From Rhizophagus prolifer (Eukaryota; Glomeromycota; Glomeromycetes; Glomerales; Glomeraceae), in assembly GCA_019425655.1 (NCBI GenBank), contig NQWY01033934.1, positions 62,001-126,000 of the forward strand: a DNA stretch of 64,000 nt. The letters run 5' to 3'. Numbering within the stretch: position 1 is the stretch's first letter; each line of letters opens with the position of its first letter. Below are positions 35,474-46,788 of this stretch, piece after piece. Made by a program: the position numbers and the translations under genes. The notes beneath the pieces were generated by a model. The model worked only from the letters and a program-made list of their open reading frames with translations, made no database searches and had not been told where the DNA came from.

Positions 35474-35944
35474 TTACAAAGCGCCATATTGTTGCCAGCT
35501 TTCACCTGTATGCTGTGTTTTATAATAGGCTTGAAGTTGTTTAAGCTGTGTAAAATGTATACCTGACCACACCAATAAACTGATCACTATTAAAACCTTA
35601 AATACATTACGAAGCTTATTTAGGTGGGAAAAAGCCAGTAGAACAAAAAATAGTGCAGGTAAAAATATAAAGAACTGAATAGAGGAGAAAAATAGATGAG
35701 CTGTGCTGAAATATAATGCGGCTGCGCTCATGAGCACATTTAAAACCGAACAGATTTTCTGGTACTTGCCGAGCTTAAATGCATAGGCTGTTATAATAAA
35801 TAATACGGCTGAGCTGACGTAAATAGCTGTACCACCAATCATCCACATATAAAACCCGCTTAACAAAAGATAAGCCAGTAGCAAAACAAGTACGAGCTTA
35901 AAACAAAATGACAAGAGGCGAGGTGATGCGTTTAAAGGTGTCAT
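35474..35944 (-). CDS. Small integral membrane protein, unknown
   Basis: 156 residues from the ATG at 35944, with about five hydrophobic helices (LVLVLLLAYLLLSGFYMWM, AVLFIITAYAF, FFIFLPALFFVLLAF, VLIVISLLVW) and a polar C-terminal tail. No family recognised. It lies between mqo and the methyltransferase gene with its own flanking gaps. The ribosome site is weak; a TTG six codons upstream is an alternative. Confidence 0.6.
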   Translation of the reverse strand: MTPLNASPRLLSFCFKLVLVLLLAYLLLSGFYMWMIGGTAIYVSSAVLFIITAYAFKLGKYQKICSVLNVLMSAAALYFSTAHLFFSSIQFFIFLPALFFVLLAFSHLNKLRNVFKVLIVISLLVWSGIHFTQLKQLQAYYKTQHTGESWQQYGAL

Positions 35945-35976
35945 AGCGAATCTATATCTCAACTAAGGTCTTAAAA

Positions 35977-36013
35977 AAACAAAAGGACGAATCGAAATTC
36001 ATCCTTTTGATAT
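35977..36013 (-). terminator. Terminator after mqo
   Basis: Minus-strand stem AAAAGGATGAAT / ATTCGTCCTTTT (one G-T pair) around TTCG, followed by T residues, 22 bases beyond the mqo stop. Confidence 0.8.
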
Positions 36014-36034
36014 TTTACTTATACATCGTCAAAC

Positions 36035-37675
36035 TTAGTTTGCTTTTGCAACAGGGGCAGCAGCAGATTCATCGTTTGCAGCTTTGAATGGAGATGTATA
36101 GTTCAAGCCAAGCGTAGAACTTGTGTACTGGCGAACTTTGTCGAGTAACACAGGGTCTTTGCTCAAGTCTTGCTTATAAGAAACCACGATTTCATGAAGC
36201 TTCTGATTCCACTTACCTTCAGTTTGCTGAGGGAAAGCTTTTTCAAGTAAGTTAAGCATGATGTATGGAGAAGTCGAAGCACCCGGAGACGCACCTAACA
36301 ACGCAGTTACAGCGCCGTCTTTAGAAGCAAAGATTTCTGTACCGAATTGAAGTGTCGCAGGTTTACCCGGTTCTTTCTTGATGATCTGAACACGTTGACC
36401 ACCTTGGCTTAAACGCCAGTCTTCAGCTTTCGCATCTGGGTAGTATTTACGAAGTTCATTTAGACGGTCTTGGTCTGACATCATCACTTGGCTGACCAAG
36501 TATTTAACAAGATCAAGGTTTTCCAAGCCAACAGTCGTCATTGGTAAAATGTTGTTTTTGTTGGTTGATGCAAGTAAATCAAGCTGTGAACCATTTTTCA
36601 GGAACTTGTTTGAATACGTTGCAAATGGTCCAAACAATACATATTTTTTACCGTCGATATAACGTGTATCAATATGTGGTACAGACATTGGAGGCGCACC
36701 AAGTTCAGCACGACCATATACTTTTGCAGTATGTTGAGCAGTAATTGCTGGGTTATCAGTAATTAAGAACTCACCACCTACAGGGAAGCCAGCATATTGT
36801 TTCGCTTCTGGTAAACCAGTAAGTTGCAATAATTTAACCGCTGCACCACCTGCACCGATAAACACAAAACGTGTTTTAACGTGATCTGTTTTACCAGTTT
36901 TCAAATCTTTGAAAGTTACAGTCCAAGTTTTGTCATCATTTTGGCTGATGCCAGAAACTTCAGTTGAAGTCTGTAATTTGAAATTTGGGTTTTGGCTTAA
37001 GTGTTTCACTAACTGATTCGTGATTGAACCGTAGTTAACGTCTGAACCAACTTCCATACGCGTCGCTGCAACTTTTTGAGTTGGGTCACGATCGTTCATC
37101 ACTAAAGGTGCCCATTGCTTAATCACAGCTGGGTCTTCAGTAAATTTCATACCTTTGAACAGCGGGCTTTGAATCATGGCAGCATAACGTTTTTCTAAGA
37201 ACTGAACGTTATCGCCCCAAACAAAAGCAATGTGTGGAACTGGGTTAATGAATGTTTTCGGTTCAGCTAAAACACCTTGTTTTACCTGATATGACCAGAA
37301 CTGTTTTGCTACTTCAAACTGAGAAGCAACTTTTTCAGCTTTGGCAATTTCCATCTTACCGTTTTTCTCTTCGGTATAGTTCATTTCCATAAAGCCAGAG
37401 TGGCCTGTTCCGGCATTGTTAAAGCCGTTTGAACTTTCTTGAGCAACTTGGTCAAGACGCTCATACATACGAATTTGCCAATTTGGTTCAAGCTCAGTGA
37501 AGTAAGTACCGAGAGTGGCACTCATGATGCCGCCGCCAACAAGAACGGCATCAACAACTGGCTCATCTTTTGCAGTTTGCACTTGTTTTGACGCAATCGG
37601 TCTAAACAAGAAAACAATACCTGCAATTAAAATAATAATGATTAATACCAGAAGGTATTTCAAAAACTTTTTCAT
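36035..37675 (-). CDS. mqo: Malate:quinone oxidoreductase
   Basis: Oxidises malate to oxaloacetate and passes electrons to the quinone pool, an FAD enzyme of the TCA cycle at the inner membrane. The FAD-binding start [14 protein letters not shown] is followed by [16 protein letters not shown], and [16 protein letters not shown] lies near the C-terminus. At 546 residues it is a usual Mqo length. The first 25 residues form a hydrophobic anchor ([21 protein letters not shown]), which many Mqo proteins lack. Monocistronic, with its own terminator and a long upstream gap. Confidence 0.96.
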   Translation of the reverse strand: MKKFLKYLLVLIIIILIAGIVFLFRPIASKQVQTAKDEPVVDAVLVGGGIMSATLGTYFTELEPNWQIRMYERLDQVAQESSNGFNNAGTGHSGFMEMNYTEEKNGKMEIAKAEKVASQFEVAKQFWSYQVKQGVLAEPKTFINPVPHIAFVWGDNVQFLEKRYAAMIQSPLFKGMKFTEDPAVIKQWAPLVMNDRDPTQKVAATRMEVGSDVNYGSITNQLVKHLSQNPNFKLQTSTEVSGISQNDDKTWTVTFKDLKTGKTDHVKTRFVFIGAGGAAVKLLQLTGLPEAKQYAGFPVGGEFLITDNPAITAQHTAKVYGRAELGAPPMSVPHIDTRYIDGKKYVLFGPFATYSNKFLKNGSQLDLLASTNKNNILPMTTVGLENLDLVKYLVSQVMMSDQDRLNELRKYYPDAKAEDWRLSQGGQRVQIIKKEPGKPATLQFGTEIFASKDGAVTALLGASPGASTSPYIMLNLLEKAFPQQTEGKWNQKLHEIVVSYKQDLSKDPVLLDKVRQYTSSTLGLNYTSPFKAANDESAAAPVAKAN

Positions 37676-38146
37676 GCAAGGGGAACCTTAAAATAAGTTA
37701 TTTGAGTCACTTAAGGTGTGAGGAAACCTAGACAGCGTATCCAGACAAAACGGATATAAATGCGAAAGTAAAATTCTCCAAAACAGAGAACTTTAAAAAA
37801 AGAAAAATTACTTGGGATTATCGCAAACACTCTATATTTTAGACTAATTTTGCATTGACAAGACAATTTTTATAATAAATGGGTTCTATCAAAATCATAA
37901 ATATGATTTATATTTAATCAAATTAAGCTTTTATAAGATTATTTTTTGCTGATATTTTTATATAAGCATTTGAAAATTATTAATTAAAATAATTGTGGTT
38001 AAAATTAAACCACTTGATGGTAATTTGCATATAAAAATAGATTAATTTTTATTTCATGCCATATTTGTGTAAATGTTTAGCTTATAGCCGCTTATTTTTT
38101 GTCATACATAGTTCTTATTAATGTTTATGCAGTACCTATTAAATTA
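37676..38146. other. Long AT-rich intergenic region between mqo and betA
   Basis: About 470 bases with no credible reading frame. It must hold the mqo promoter on the minus strand. A plus-strand TTGACA near 37856 has no matching -10. I see no structured RNA or repeat. Confidence 0.4.
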
Positions 38147-38177
38147 AGGGCATATTTCTGTATAAGAAATATGCCCT
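38147..38177 (-). terminator. Terminator after betA
   Basis: Perfect 13-base stem AGGGCATATTTCT / AGAAATATGCCCT with a five-base loop, nine bases beyond the betA stop; the T-tail on the minus strand is short. Confidence 0.75.
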
Positions 38178-38185
38178 AAATGGTT

Positions 38186-39844
38186 TTATGAAGCTACATA
38201 GAAAGGTGCAGTTGAACGTGGTAATGCTTCACGTCCACGAATTTGGTCTGCAATTTTCTCAGCTATCATAATGGTGGTTGCATTTAAGTTACCGGTAATA
38301 ATGAGCGGCATAATTGAGGCATCAACCACACGCAAACCATTCATACCGTGTACGCGGCCTTGACCATCTACAACAGCCATTTCGTCTTCGCCCATCTTAC
38401 AGCTACAAGACGGGTGGTAAGCTGTTTCTGCATGGTTACGAACAAAGTCATCAAGCTCTGCATCTGTCTGCAAATGTTTACCCGGGCTAATTTCATCACC
38501 ACGATATGGATCAAGCGCAGGTTGATGCATGATTTCACGTGTAATACGGATTGCATCACGGAACTCACGCCAGTCTTGTTCAGTCGACATGTAGTTAAAC
38601 AAGATACTTGGATGCACAAACGGGTCTTTCGATTTAAGTTTGATACGACCGCGTGAAGGTGAACGCATTGAACCCACGTGTGCTTGGAAGCCATGTTCTT
38701 TTACGGCATTACTACCGTTGTAGTTAATAGCTACTGGTAAGAAATGGTATTGAATGTTTGGCCACTTAAACTCATCCGAACTACGGATAAATCCACCCGC
38801 TTCAAACTGGTTGCTTGCGCCAATACCTGTACCATTGAATAACCACTCGGCACCAATGGCAGGTTGGTTATACCATTTTAAAGCAGGGTATAAAGAAACG
38901 GGTTGCTTACATTTATACTGTAAGTACATTTCCAAGTGATCTTGCAAGTTTTCACCCACGCCTGGCAAATCATGAACCACATCAATGTCCATTGATTTTA
39001 AGAAGGTACTTTGACCTACACCTGAGCGCTGTAAAATTTGCGGTGATGCAATTGCGCCTGCACAAAGTAATACTTCGCGTTTAACCAAGGCGCGTTGCAA
39101 GTTGTTTTGGTCAGCACCAATAATATATTCAACACCAATTGCTTGCTTTTGATTAAACAAGATTTTGTTGGTCGTCGCGTGAGTTAAAATAGTCAGGTTT
39201 GGACGGCCTTTTGCCATATCCAAATAACCACGTGCAGTACTTGAGCGGCGGCCTTTAGGGGTAACTGTACGGTCCATTGGACCAAAGCCTTCTTGCTGGT
39301 AACCATTTAAGTCATCAGTACGCGGGTAACCTGCCTGTACACCAGCTTCAACCATGGCATGGAACAGCACATTGTTGCCATTTTTTGGTGTAGCCACTGA
39401 TACAGGGCCGTTATCACCATGGTAGTCATTGCCACCAATGTCACGAGTTTCGGCTTTTTTGTAGTAAGGCAAACAGTCGGCATAAGTCCAGTTTTCAAGG
39501 CCTCTATGAGTTGCCCATTGTTCTAAATCCATCGCGTTACCGCGGATATAGCACATGCCGTTAATTAAAGATGAGCCACCTAAACCTTTACCACGACCAC
39601 ATTCCATACGGCGGTTATTCATGTGCGGTTCAGGGTCGGTTAAATAAGCCCAGTTATAGCGACGACCTTGAAGAGGGTAGGCCAAAGCTGCCGGCATTTG
39701 TGTACGGAAATCCAAGCGATAATCTGGTCCGCCCGCTTCTAAGAGTAAAACGGTGGTATCTTTGTCTTCGGTAAGACGCGCAGCGAGTACATTTCCGGCA
39801 GATCCTGCGCCAATAATAATGTAATCATATTCTTTAATATTCAT
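38186..39844 (-). CDS. betA: Choline dehydrogenase
   Basis: FAD-dependent GMC oxidoreductase that oxidises choline to betaine aldehyde (and on to glycine betaine) at the membrane. Motifs: [20 protein letters not shown] (FAD), [20 protein letters not shown], and the active-site region [14 protein letters not shown]. 552 residues from the ATG at 39844 with AAAGGA upstream; the longer frame from 39901 is not supported. Last gene of the leftward betI-betB-betA operon. Confidence 0.96.
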   Translation of the reverse strand: MNIKEYDYIIIGAGSAGNVLAARLTEDKDTTVLLLEAGGPDYRLDFRTQMPAALAYPLQGRRYNWAYLTDPEPHMNNRRMECGRGKGLGGSSLINGMCYIRGNAMDLEQWATHRGLENWTYADCLPYYKKAETRDIGGNDYHGDNGPVSVATPKNGNNVLFHAMVEAGVQAGYPRTDDLNGYQQEGFGPMDRTVTPKGRRSSTARGYLDMAKGRPNLTILTHATTNKILFNQKQAIGVEYIIGADQNNLQRALVKREVLLCAGAIASPQILQRSGVGQSTFLKSMDIDVVHDLPGVGENLQDHLEMYLQYKCKQPVSLYPALKWYNQPAIGAEWLFNGTGIGASNQFEAGGFIRSSDEFKWPNIQYHFLPVAINYNGSNAVKEHGFQAHVGSMRSPSRGRIKLKSKDPFVHPSILFNYMSTEQDWREFRDAIRITREIMHQPALDPYRGDEISPGKHLQTDAELDDFVRNHAETAYHPSCSCKMGEDEMAVVDGQGRVHGMNGLRVVDASIMPLIITGNLNATTIMIAEKIADQIRGREALPRSTAPFYVAS

Positions 39845-39939
39845 AACTATCCTTTTTTTACTAACAGTTTGCCTGAGCAATCTATAAAGACTGCTCGGCA
39901 TATGTGATTTAGGTTGAAGGTTTTAGAGCGATTGAGGCA

Positions 39940-41412
39940 TTAAAAAATGCTTTGATAATCGCCAAGTTCAACTTGAATAGATTTGATGCGGGTATAGTGC
40001 CCAAGCGTGGTTAAGCCATTTTCGCGGCCCACACCAGATTGTTTGTAGCCACCAACTGGCATCTCGGCAGGTGATTCACCCCAAGTGTTAATCCAGCAAA
40101 TACCAGCTTCAATTTGGTGAATAATGCGATGAGCGCGGCTAATGTCTTGAGTGACCACACCGGCAGCTAAACCAAAGGTGGTGTCGTTGGCACGGCGGAT
40201 GACTTCTTCTTCGGTTTCATAGCTTAAGATGCTCATAACCGGTCCAAAAATTTCTTCTTGAACAATCGCCATTTGGTCAGTGCAGTCGCTAAATACAGTC
40301 GGTAGTACATAAGCGCCGTTGGCAAGTTCGCCTTCTGTAGCACGACCACCACCGATTAATACTTTAGCGCCTTGTTGTTTGCCTGACTCAATGAAAGACA
40401 ACACTTTTTCCATATGCGGGAAGCTGGTGAGCGGACCGAAGTTGGTGTCTTCAGCCATTGGGTCACCTATGCGAATACGTTTTACACGCTCTACTACGGC
40501 TTTCTCAAAGTCGGCTAAACGTGATTTTGGAACGAATACACGTGTACCGTTAGTACATACTTGACCTGAGCTAAAGAAGTTCGCCATGACAGCAATGTCT
40601 GCGGCACGGTTCAGGTCAGCATCTTCACAAATAATGAGTGGTGACTTCCCACCAAGTTCCATGGTCACTTCTTTCAGTGTAGAGCCAGCAGCGCTTGCCA
40701 TGACTTTTTTGCCAGTTTCCACACCACCCGTGAATGAGATTTTTTCAATCACAGGATGTTCAGTGAGCCATTGACCAATTTCACGGCCGGCACCTTGTAC
40801 CACGTTAAATACGCCGTCTGGTAAGCCAGCTTCTGTATAGATTTCTGCAAGTTTTAATGCAGTAAGTGGAGTGGTTTCACTTGGTTTGAAAATCATGGCA
40901 TTACCCGCAGCAAGGGCAGGGGCAGATTTCCATAAAGCGATTTGGATTGGATAGTTCCAGGCACCAATACCTGCAACCACGCCTAAAGGTTCGCGGCGTG
41001 TATAAAAGAAACTTGATTCACGAAGTGGAACTTGTTCGCCCTGAATAGCTGTTGCAAGTCCTGCGTAGTATTCGAGTACATCTGCACCAGTCACAATATC
41101 GACGGTAGATGTTTCGCTGTAGGCTTTACCAGTGTCGAGTGTTTCAAGACGGGCAAGCTCATCATTACGTTCACGGAGAATATCGACAGCACGGCGTAAA
41201 ATGCGTGAACGCTCCATAGCGGTCATGGCTGCCCAGATTTTTTGTCCTTGTTGGGCACTTTTTACAGCAGCTTCAATATCTTGTTCAGATGCCTGTTGAA
41301 GAGTCGCGATAATTTCGCCGTTGGCAGGGTTAATACTATTAAATGTTTTACCACTGGTTGCTTCAACGTAGCGTCCATGGATATACAGTTGATAAGCTTG
41401 TACATCACTCAT
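39940..41412 (-). CDS. betB: Betaine aldehyde dehydrogenase
   Basis: NAD(P)-dependent aldehyde dehydrogenase that converts betaine aldehyde to the osmoprotectant glycine betaine. 490 residues, the standard length. The general-base Glu is in [10 protein letters not shown] and the catalytic Cys in [26 protein letters not shown] is the family's NAD-site segment. The ATG at 41412 has AGGAGAG upstream and overlaps the end of betI by 8 bases, so the two are translationally coupled. betA follows 95 bases later. Confidence 0.96.
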   Translation of the reverse strand: MSDVQAYQLYIHGRYVEATSGKTFNSINPANGEIIATLQQASEQDIEAAVKSAQQGQKIWAAMTAMERSRILRRAVDILRERNDELARLETLDTGKAYSETSTVDIVTGADVLEYYAGLATAIQGEQVPLRESSFFYTRREPLGVVAGIGAWNYPIQIALWKSAPALAAGNAMIFKPSETTPLTALKLAEIYTEAGLPDGVFNVVQGAGREIGQWLTEHPVIEKISFTGGVETGKKVMASAAGSTLKEVTMELGGKSPLIICEDADLNRAADIAVMANFFSSGQVCTNGTRVFVPKSRLADFEKAVVERVKRIRIGDPMAEDTNFGPLTSFPHMEKVLSFIESGKQQGAKVLIGGGRATEGELANGAYVLPTVFSDCTDQMAIVQEEIFGPVMSILSYETEEEVIRRANDTTFGLAAGVVTQDISRAHRIIHQIEAGICWINTWGESPAEMPVGGYKQSGVGRENGLTTLGHYTRIKSIQVELGDYQSIF

Positions 41413-42028
41413 TTTGTCTCTCCTGCAAAGGCTTGTTCGCAAATTGCAATTGCGTTTTTACATAATCGTAAGCAATAGAACGGGCCAGTTCGCTGTCAAA
41501 TTCGTTATGACGGCTTAAACTGCCGCGTAGCCATAATCCATCAATCAATGCTGCCAACCCTCTTGCGGCAACACTGGCCTGTTGTTCATCTATTAACTTG
41601 AGGAAATAAAACTTCAAGTTGGAATACAGGCGTTGATCATTAATCTTTTGCAAACGGCTCAGGTCTGGTACATGCATACTTGCAGACCAAAAGTCTAACC
41701 AGACCCGCATTGCTTTTTCATTTACCTGACTAATGTCAAAGTTAGAGTCAATAATTGCCTTAATTTGGCTTTCCGGATGCGAATCTGCTTCTGCTCTGTA
41801 TTGTTCGGTTTTCCGACGCAAAACATTTAGCATTTCTTGCATACAAGTATTTATTAACCCTTGTTTGTCGCCAAAATAGTGGCTAACGATGCCGGTCGAC
41901 AGCTCGGCTTTTTTTGCAATTTGTGCAATGGTGGTATTGGATAACCCCACTTCATAAATTACGTCGAGTGCAGCGTTCATAATCTCTTCACGGCGCACAT
42001 GCTCTGGTTTTACTCTGCGTTTTGTCAT
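41405..42028 (-). CDS. betI: TetR-family repressor BetI
   Basis: Choline-responsive repressor of the bet genes. 207 residues with an N-terminal TetR helix-turn-helix: [20 protein letters not shown] and [20 protein letters not shown], the SHYFGDK segment being typical of BetI. The ATG at 42028 ([10 protein letters not shown]) is preferred; the frame continues six codons upstream. It heads the leftward operon and diverges from the choline carriers across the palindrome at 42105-42150, its likely operator. Confidence 0.94.
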   Translation of the reverse strand: MTKRRVKPEHVRREEIMNAALDVIYEVGLSNTTIAQIAKKAELSTGIVSHYFGDKQGLINTCMQEMLNVLRRKTEQYRAEADSHPESQIKAIIDSNFDISQVNEKAMRVWLDFWSASMHVPDLSRLQKINDQRLYSNLKFYFLKLIDEQQASVAARGLAALIDGLWLRGSLSRHNEFDSELARSIAYDYVKTQLQFANKPLQERQNE

Positions 42029-42104
42029 GATTGTCCACATCAGCACTTTTATGGGTGCTTTAAATTCAGCATGTTAACTTGCAGAGCATCATAGCACTTT
42101 TTTT

Positions 42105-42150
42105 ATCATACTTGTTATTGATTGAACGTTCAATCAATAACAAGTATGAT
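42105..42150. promoter_or_regulatory. 46-bp perfect palindrome, probable BetI operator
   Basis: Every base from 42105 to 42127 pairs with 42150 down to 42128. The centre, TTGATTGAACGTTCAATCAA, resembles the BetI site known in other gammaproteobacteria. It lies between betI and betT, so one site could control both directions. Confidence 0.85.
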
Positions 42151-42293
42151 GTGTAAAAATCAATGAATTTTTGAATCTTACTTCGGGGTAGAAGAGATAG
42201 AATCAGAAGTTCTTACGGATAGGATGATGCGCATAAGTCCGGTACTTATCACGTTATTTTGGAAAAAATACACCGATTGCAAGGAGCAATAAG

Positions 42294-43916
42294 ATGGTGT
42301 TGAAAAGTGATGGATATTCTTCAGACCATATTCGGTTAAATCGTTTTGTATTTTGGAGTTCGGCAGTCAGTATCGGCATTTTTGGCCTATTATTTGTACT
42401 GTTTCCAGAAAAAAGTCAGTTTTGGCTGACCTATGTGCAAGAGCAGGTAAACCACTTTTTTGGGTGGTATTACATGTTGGTCATTGTGCTGTGTTTAGGC
42501 TTTGTGGCTTGGCTTGCCTTCTCAAAAGTAGGGCAAATTCCTTTAGGAAAAGACCACGACAAACCTGAGTTTGGCTATTTGGCTTGGACCTCTATGTTGT
42601 TTTCAGCAGGGATTGGTATCGCGCTACTTTATTATGGTGTTGCTGAACCTGTTGACCATTTTCTAAGACCACCAGAAGGTGAGGCAGGTACTATTCAAGC
42701 TGCTCGAAATGCCATGACCTATAGCTTTTTGCACTGGGGTATTCATGGTTGGGTGCTTTATGCGTTGCTCGGCGTGACATTAGGTTACTTTGCTTTTAGA
42801 CAAAATTTACCACTCGCGCTACGCTCGGCGCTCTATCCAATTTTCGGAGAGCGAGTTCATGGCTTGGTGGGTGATTTTGTCGATGGCTTTGGTATTTTAG
42901 CAACCGTCATTTCGCTCGTGACTAACTTAGGTATAGGCGCTTTAGTGTTAGTTTCAGGTATTTGTTATTTAATTCCTGAAATACCGCATAGCTCTGCAAC
43001 CTTAATTACAGCTGTTCTCGTCATGATGAGTGTTGCGACCATTACAACAGTGGTCGGCATTGAAAAAGGCTTAGCATGGTTATCGCGTATTAATTTGCGT
43101 TTGCTCTATGCTTTACTTTTATTTGTATTTTTAACAGGGCCAACTAACCATTTGTTAAATGGTCTTGTTCAAAATGTAGGTGATTATCTCAACAATTTTA
43201 TGGGTAAAAGTTTTGATATGTATTTATACAATCAAAAAGCCAGTGGATGGTTGGGTTCATGGACTGTGTTTTATTGGGCATGGTGGATTGCTTGGGCACC
43301 TTTTGTAGGAATGTTTATTGCCCGAATTTCCAAAGGTCGAACCATTCGTGAAGTGGTGTTGGGTGTATGTCTGATTCCACTCGGCTTTACACTGGCTTGG
43401 ATTTCAGTTTTTGGAAACACTGCAATTTACTTAATTCTCAATCAAAAACATAAATTTTTAGGAGATATGGTTTTAAGTGATCCAGCGTTGTCATTATTTA
43501 AATTACTCGAATATCTCCCGTTTAATCCGTACATTGCGGGGATTGTTGTTGTAATTTGTTTCGTTTTATTTTTGACCCCTGTTGGCTCTGGTACACTAAT
43601 GATCGCCAATTTGTCCTCGAAAGGGGGCACCAGTGATAGTGATTCACCGATCTGGTTACGCATCTTTTGGTCTGTGGTCATCACCATTGTCAGTATCGGT
43701 TTACTCTTAGCCGGTAGTTTCAACTCCATGCAAAGTGCAGTGGTGTTATGTGGTTTACCATTTTCTGTAATTATTTTGCTTTATATGTTTGGTTTAGCCA
43801 AAGCCTTAAAGCAAGATGAGTTTGACCCGAATGTTGCGAAAAAGCAGTTAGCTATTTCAAAAGACATTTCTATTCCATCGAATTGTGACCAGAACAAAGT
43901 AACCGAGGTTTCATAA
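42294..43916 (+). CDS. betT: BCCT-family choline/betaine transporter, short form
   Basis: 540 residues with twelve helices of the betaine/choline/carnitine transporter family. The signature GSWTVFYWAWWIAWAPFVGM followed by FIARISKGRTIREVV identifies it; the early MLFSAGIGIALLYYGVAEP lies in the substrate/ion region. AAGGAG stands eight bases before the ATG. It has only a short tail after helix 12, unlike the next gene. First gene of the rightward arm of the bet locus, likely importing choline (or betaine) under BetI control. Confidence 0.93.
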   Translation: MVLKSDGYSSDHIRLNRFVFWSSAVSIGIFGLLFVLFPEKSQFWLTYVQEQVNHFFGWYYMLVIVLCLGFVAWLAFSKVGQIPLGKDHDKPEFGYLAWTSMLFSAGIGIALLYYGVAEPVDHFLRPPEGEAGTIQAARNAMTYSFLHWGIHGWVLYALLGVTLGYFAFRQNLPLALRSALYPIFGERVHGLVGDFVDGFGILATVISLVTNLGIGALVLVSGICYLIPEIPHSSATLITAVLVMMSVATITTVVGIEKGLAWLSRINLRLLYALLLFVFLTGPTNHLLNGLVQNVGDYLNNFMGKSFDMYLYNQKASGWLGSWTVFYWAWWIAWAPFVGMFIARISKGRTIREVVLGVCLIPLGFTLAWISVFGNTAIYLILNQKHKFLGDMVLSDPALSLFKLLEYLPFNPYIAGIVVVICFVLFLTPVGSGTLMIANLSSKGGTSDSDSPIWLRIFWSVVITIVSIGLLLAGSFNSMQSAVVLCGLPFSVIILLYMFGLAKALKQDEFDPNVAKKQLAISKDISIPSNCDQNKVTEVS

Positions 43917-43960
43917 TCTTGGTTCATCACATTTATTTATATTTTTTTGCGTTCAAAGCA

Positions 43961-43991
43961 GTCTTTTCATTATGGTTAAATAGTGAAAAGA
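43961..43991 (+). terminator. Hairpin between the two BCCT genes
   Basis: Stem GTCTTTTCA / TGAAAAGAC with a 13-base loop and no clean T-run; a weak terminator or processing site that could lower expression of the second carrier. Confidence 0.45.
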
Positions 43992-44033
43992 CTAAATTGA
44001 ATATTTTATTTTCTTCTATTCCTTGAGGATTGT

Positions 44034-46100
44034 ATGGCAACAGATAATCCAAGAGCAGTTGATGATTTAACATTATCTAAATCTAAAAAAGACCCGCTTA
44101 ATCGTGTGGTTTTTTATATTTCAGCTCTAATTATTTTAATCTTTTCTCTCGTTACTTTTTTGTTTAACGATTTTGCAAATCGAACAATTAACACCGTACT
44201 TGCGTGGGTAACGTCAACTTTCGGCTGGTATTACTTACTGGCTGCAACACTGTATATGGTGTTTGTTATTTTCATTGCCTGTTCCAGATATGGTGAAATT
44301 AAACTTGGCCCTAAACACTCAAAGCCTGAGTTTAGTCTACTGAGTTGGTCTGCCATGCTGTTTTCGGCAGGTATTGGTATCGATTTAATGTTCTTCTCGG
44401 TGGCCGAGCCATTATCTCATTATATGCAACCGCCTGTTGGCGTAGGCCAGACATATGAAGCTGCACGCCAAAGTATGGTGTGGACTCTATTTCACTATGG
44501 TTTGACCGGATGGTGTATGTATGCCTTGATTGGTATGGCACTTGGCTATTTCAGTTATCGCTATAACTTACCGCTGACCATTCGTTCCGCACTTTACCCG
44601 ATTTTCGGGAACAGAATTAATGGGGCAATTGGCCATAGTGTGGATACAGCCGCAGTTATCGGGACAATTTTTGGTATTGCGACCACCTGCGGGATTGGCG
44701 TAGTACAGCTGAACTATGGTTTACATGTTTTATTAGGACTGCCAGAGAATATCTGGATGCAGTTTGCTCTGATTGCCATTGCAGTGGGTATTAGTATTAT
44801 TTCAGTGACATCTGGGGTGAATAAGGGCCTTCGAATTTTGTCCGAAATCAATATTTATGTATCAATTGGTCTTTTGCTGTTTATTTTGTTCTTGGGCAAT
44901 ACCGAGTTTTTACTTAATGCTTTGGTACAAAATATTGGCGACTATTTAACTCGATTCCCGACCTTAGCACTTCAAAGTTTTGCTTTTGAGCAACCTAAAG
45001 ATTGGATGAGCAGTTGGACCTTGTTCTTCTGGGCATGGTGGATTGCTTGGTCTCCATTTGTAGGACTCTTTTTGGCACGTATCTCAAGAGGACGTACTAT
45101 TCGGGAGTTCGTGTGCGGGACTTTAATTATTCCTTTGTTATTTACCTTAACGTGGTTATCCATTTTTGGTAATAGCGCCTTACACAGCGTGATTTTTGAA
45201 GGTAACCAAACTTTAGCTGCAACGGTATTATCCAATCCTGCACATGGTTTCTATGACCTGTTAGCGCAGTATCCGGGTTTTACTTTTATTGCTTCAATCG
45301 CGACGGTGACTGGTCTTTTATTCTATGTGACTTCTGCCGATTCTGGTGCATTGGTTTTAGGTAACTTCACGACCAAGCTCACCCATATTGATAATGATGC
45401 ACCACGTTGGTTAAGCGTGTTCTGGGCAATTGCCATTGGCTTATTAACTCTTGCTATGTTGATGACCAACGGGATTACTGCTTTGCAAAATGCCACCATT
45501 ATTATGGGACTACCGTTTAGTTTCGTAATGTTCCTTGTGATGGCAGGGCTTTATAAGTCACTCAGACTTGAAGACTACAGGCATGCTAGTCGAAGTATGA
45601 ATGCAGCACCCGTGGTAGGTAACGTCGATATCCTTAACTGGAAAAAGCGGTTGACTCGAGTGATGCATCATCCGGGAACAACTGAAACCAGACGTATGCT
45701 CGACACAGTTTGTCAGCCTGCTGTGCAAGCCGTTGCCGATGAGCTTATTAAGCAAGGCGTGAATGTAGATGTACAGCAGACACCACTTGAAGACGAAGAG
45801 GCGTTATATCACCTCGATATCACCATTCATTTGGAAGAAGAGCAAAACTTTGTTTATCAGATTTGGCCTGTCCGTTATAGCGCGCCTAACTTTAGTCAGC
45901 GTGTAAAACGAGGCAAACAGTTCTATTACCGTCTCGAAACCTATCTTTATGAAGGTTCTCAAGACAACGACCTTGTTGGTTACAGTAAAGAACAGGTCAT
46001 TAATGACATTTTAGATAAATATGAAAGACATATGACCTTCTTACATATCAATCGTATTAGCCCTGGAAACCGACCATTGTTCCCAGATCCACAAGCTTAA
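44034..46100 (+). CDS. betT: BCCT-family choline transporter with regulatory C-terminal domain
   Basis: 688 residues. The membrane part has MLFSAGIGIDLMFFSVAEP and SWTLFFWAWWIAWSPFVGLF, then FLARISRGRTIREF. After helix 12 comes a cytosolic tail of about 170 residues (MHHPGTTETRRMLDTVCQPA ... NFVYQIWPVRYSAP) like that of E. coli BetT, where the tail senses osmotic stress. The Ile-Asp in GIGIDL replaces the Ile-Ala of the neighbouring carrier, so ion or substrate preference may differ. GAGG precedes the ATG. Confidence 0.94.
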   Translation: MATDNPRAVDDLTLSKSKKDPLNRVVFYISALIILIFSLVTFLFNDFANRTINTVLAWVTSTFGWYYLLAATLYMVFVIFIACSRYGEIKLGPKHSKPEFSLLSWSAMLFSAGIGIDLMFFSVAEPLSHYMQPPVGVGQTYEAARQSMVWTLFHYGLTGWCMYALIGMALGYFSYRYNLPLTIRSALYPIFGNRINGAIGHSVDTAAVIGTIFGIATTCGIGVVQLNYGLHVLLGLPENIWMQFALIAIAVGISIISVTSGVNKGLRILSEINIYVSIGLLLFILFLGNTEFLLNALVQNIGDYLTRFPTLALQSFAFEQPKDWMSSWTLFFWAWWIAWSPFVGLFLARISRGRTIREFVCGTLIIPLLFTLTWLSIFGNSALHSVIFEGNQTLAATVLSNPAHGFYDLLAQYPGFTFIASIATVTGLLFYVTSADSGALVLGNFTTKLTHIDNDAPRWLSVFWAIAIGLLTLAMLMTNGITALQNATIIMGLPFSFVMFLVMAGLYKSLRLEDYRHASRSMNAAPVVGNVDILNWKKRLTRVMHHPGTTETRRMLDTVCQPAVQAVADELIKQGVNVDVQQTPLEDEEALYHLDITIHLEEEQNFVYQIWPVRYSAPNFSQRVKRGKQFYYRLETYLYEGSQDNDLVGYSKEQVINDILDKYERHMTFLHINRISPGNRPLFPDPQA

Positions 46101-46111
46101 GAGGAAAATGC

Positions 46112-46726
46112 ATGGCTTCTCCTTATCTACATTCTTTTGCTTTATTTTTCTCATTGCTCAATCCATTTTTAATGAGCATTTATATGATTGGCCTAATCCG
46201 CCATTCAGAAGCTAAGGTGTTTAATAAAGCACTGATTCAGGGAAGTTTGATTGCTTTTATTGTGTTCATGCTGTTTGCATGGGGTGGTGAAACAATTTTT
46301 AGTAAATATCTGAATGTACGTTTTGAAGCCTTTCAGATTTTTGGCGGCCTGATCTTTTTGGTGATTGGCTATCGTTATGTGTTTCAGGGTGCCGATACCA
46401 TTGGTGAAATGCGCGGTGCTCCTGAGCATTTAGCTGGAACCATCGCTATGCCATTTATGATTGGGCCAGGTACTATTAGTGCTGCTGTAGTCACAGGCAT
46501 AGAAATGTCAATTGGTGAAGCAGCCCTAGTGATTGCCTTTACGTTATTTTTAACCTGTAGTATTTTGATTTTGATGAAATTTTCACATGATCATTTACGC
46601 TATAAACATGCCAAACATATCGACCGCTATTTTGATATTGTCGGGCGTTTATCAGCGTTATTAATCGGTACGATCGCTATTGATATGATTATCAATGGTG
46701 TGACAGGTGTGATTAATAAAGTTTAG
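46112..46726 (+). CDS. MarC-family (UPF0056) membrane protein
   Basis: 204 residues with six hydrophobic helices; FFSLLNPFLMSIYMIGL at the start and GTIAMPFMIGPGTISAAVV in the middle are MarC-family marks. Function of the family is unknown. Only 11 bases follow the second BCCT gene and a strong terminator lies behind it, so it is the last gene of the rightward bet transcript. The usual NPxG/T of helix 1 reads NPFL here. Confidence 0.9.
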   Translation: MASPYLHSFALFFSLLNPFLMSIYMIGLIRHSEAKVFNKALIQGSLIAFIVFMLFAWGGETIFSKYLNVRFEAFQIFGGLIFLVIGYRYVFQGADTIGEMRGAPEHLAGTIAMPFMIGPGTISAAVVTGIEMSIGEAALVIAFTLFLTCSILILMKFSHDHLRYKHAKHIDRYFDIVGRLSALLIGTIAIDMIINGVTGVINKV

Positions 46727-46744
46727 CAAGTATCGATCAACATC

Positions 46745-46788
46745 GTGCTATGCCATTTAATATTGAAAAATGGCATAGCACTTTTTTA
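46745..46788 (+). terminator. Rho-independent terminator after MarC-family gene
   Basis: Perfect 14-base stem GTGCTATGCCATTT / AAATGGCATAGCAC followed by TTTTTT. Confidence 0.93.

Noticed and set aside
37850-37885. TTGACA near 37856 as a promoter for a hidden gene
   Set aside because: No -10 at an acceptable distance and no reading frame follows on the plus strand.
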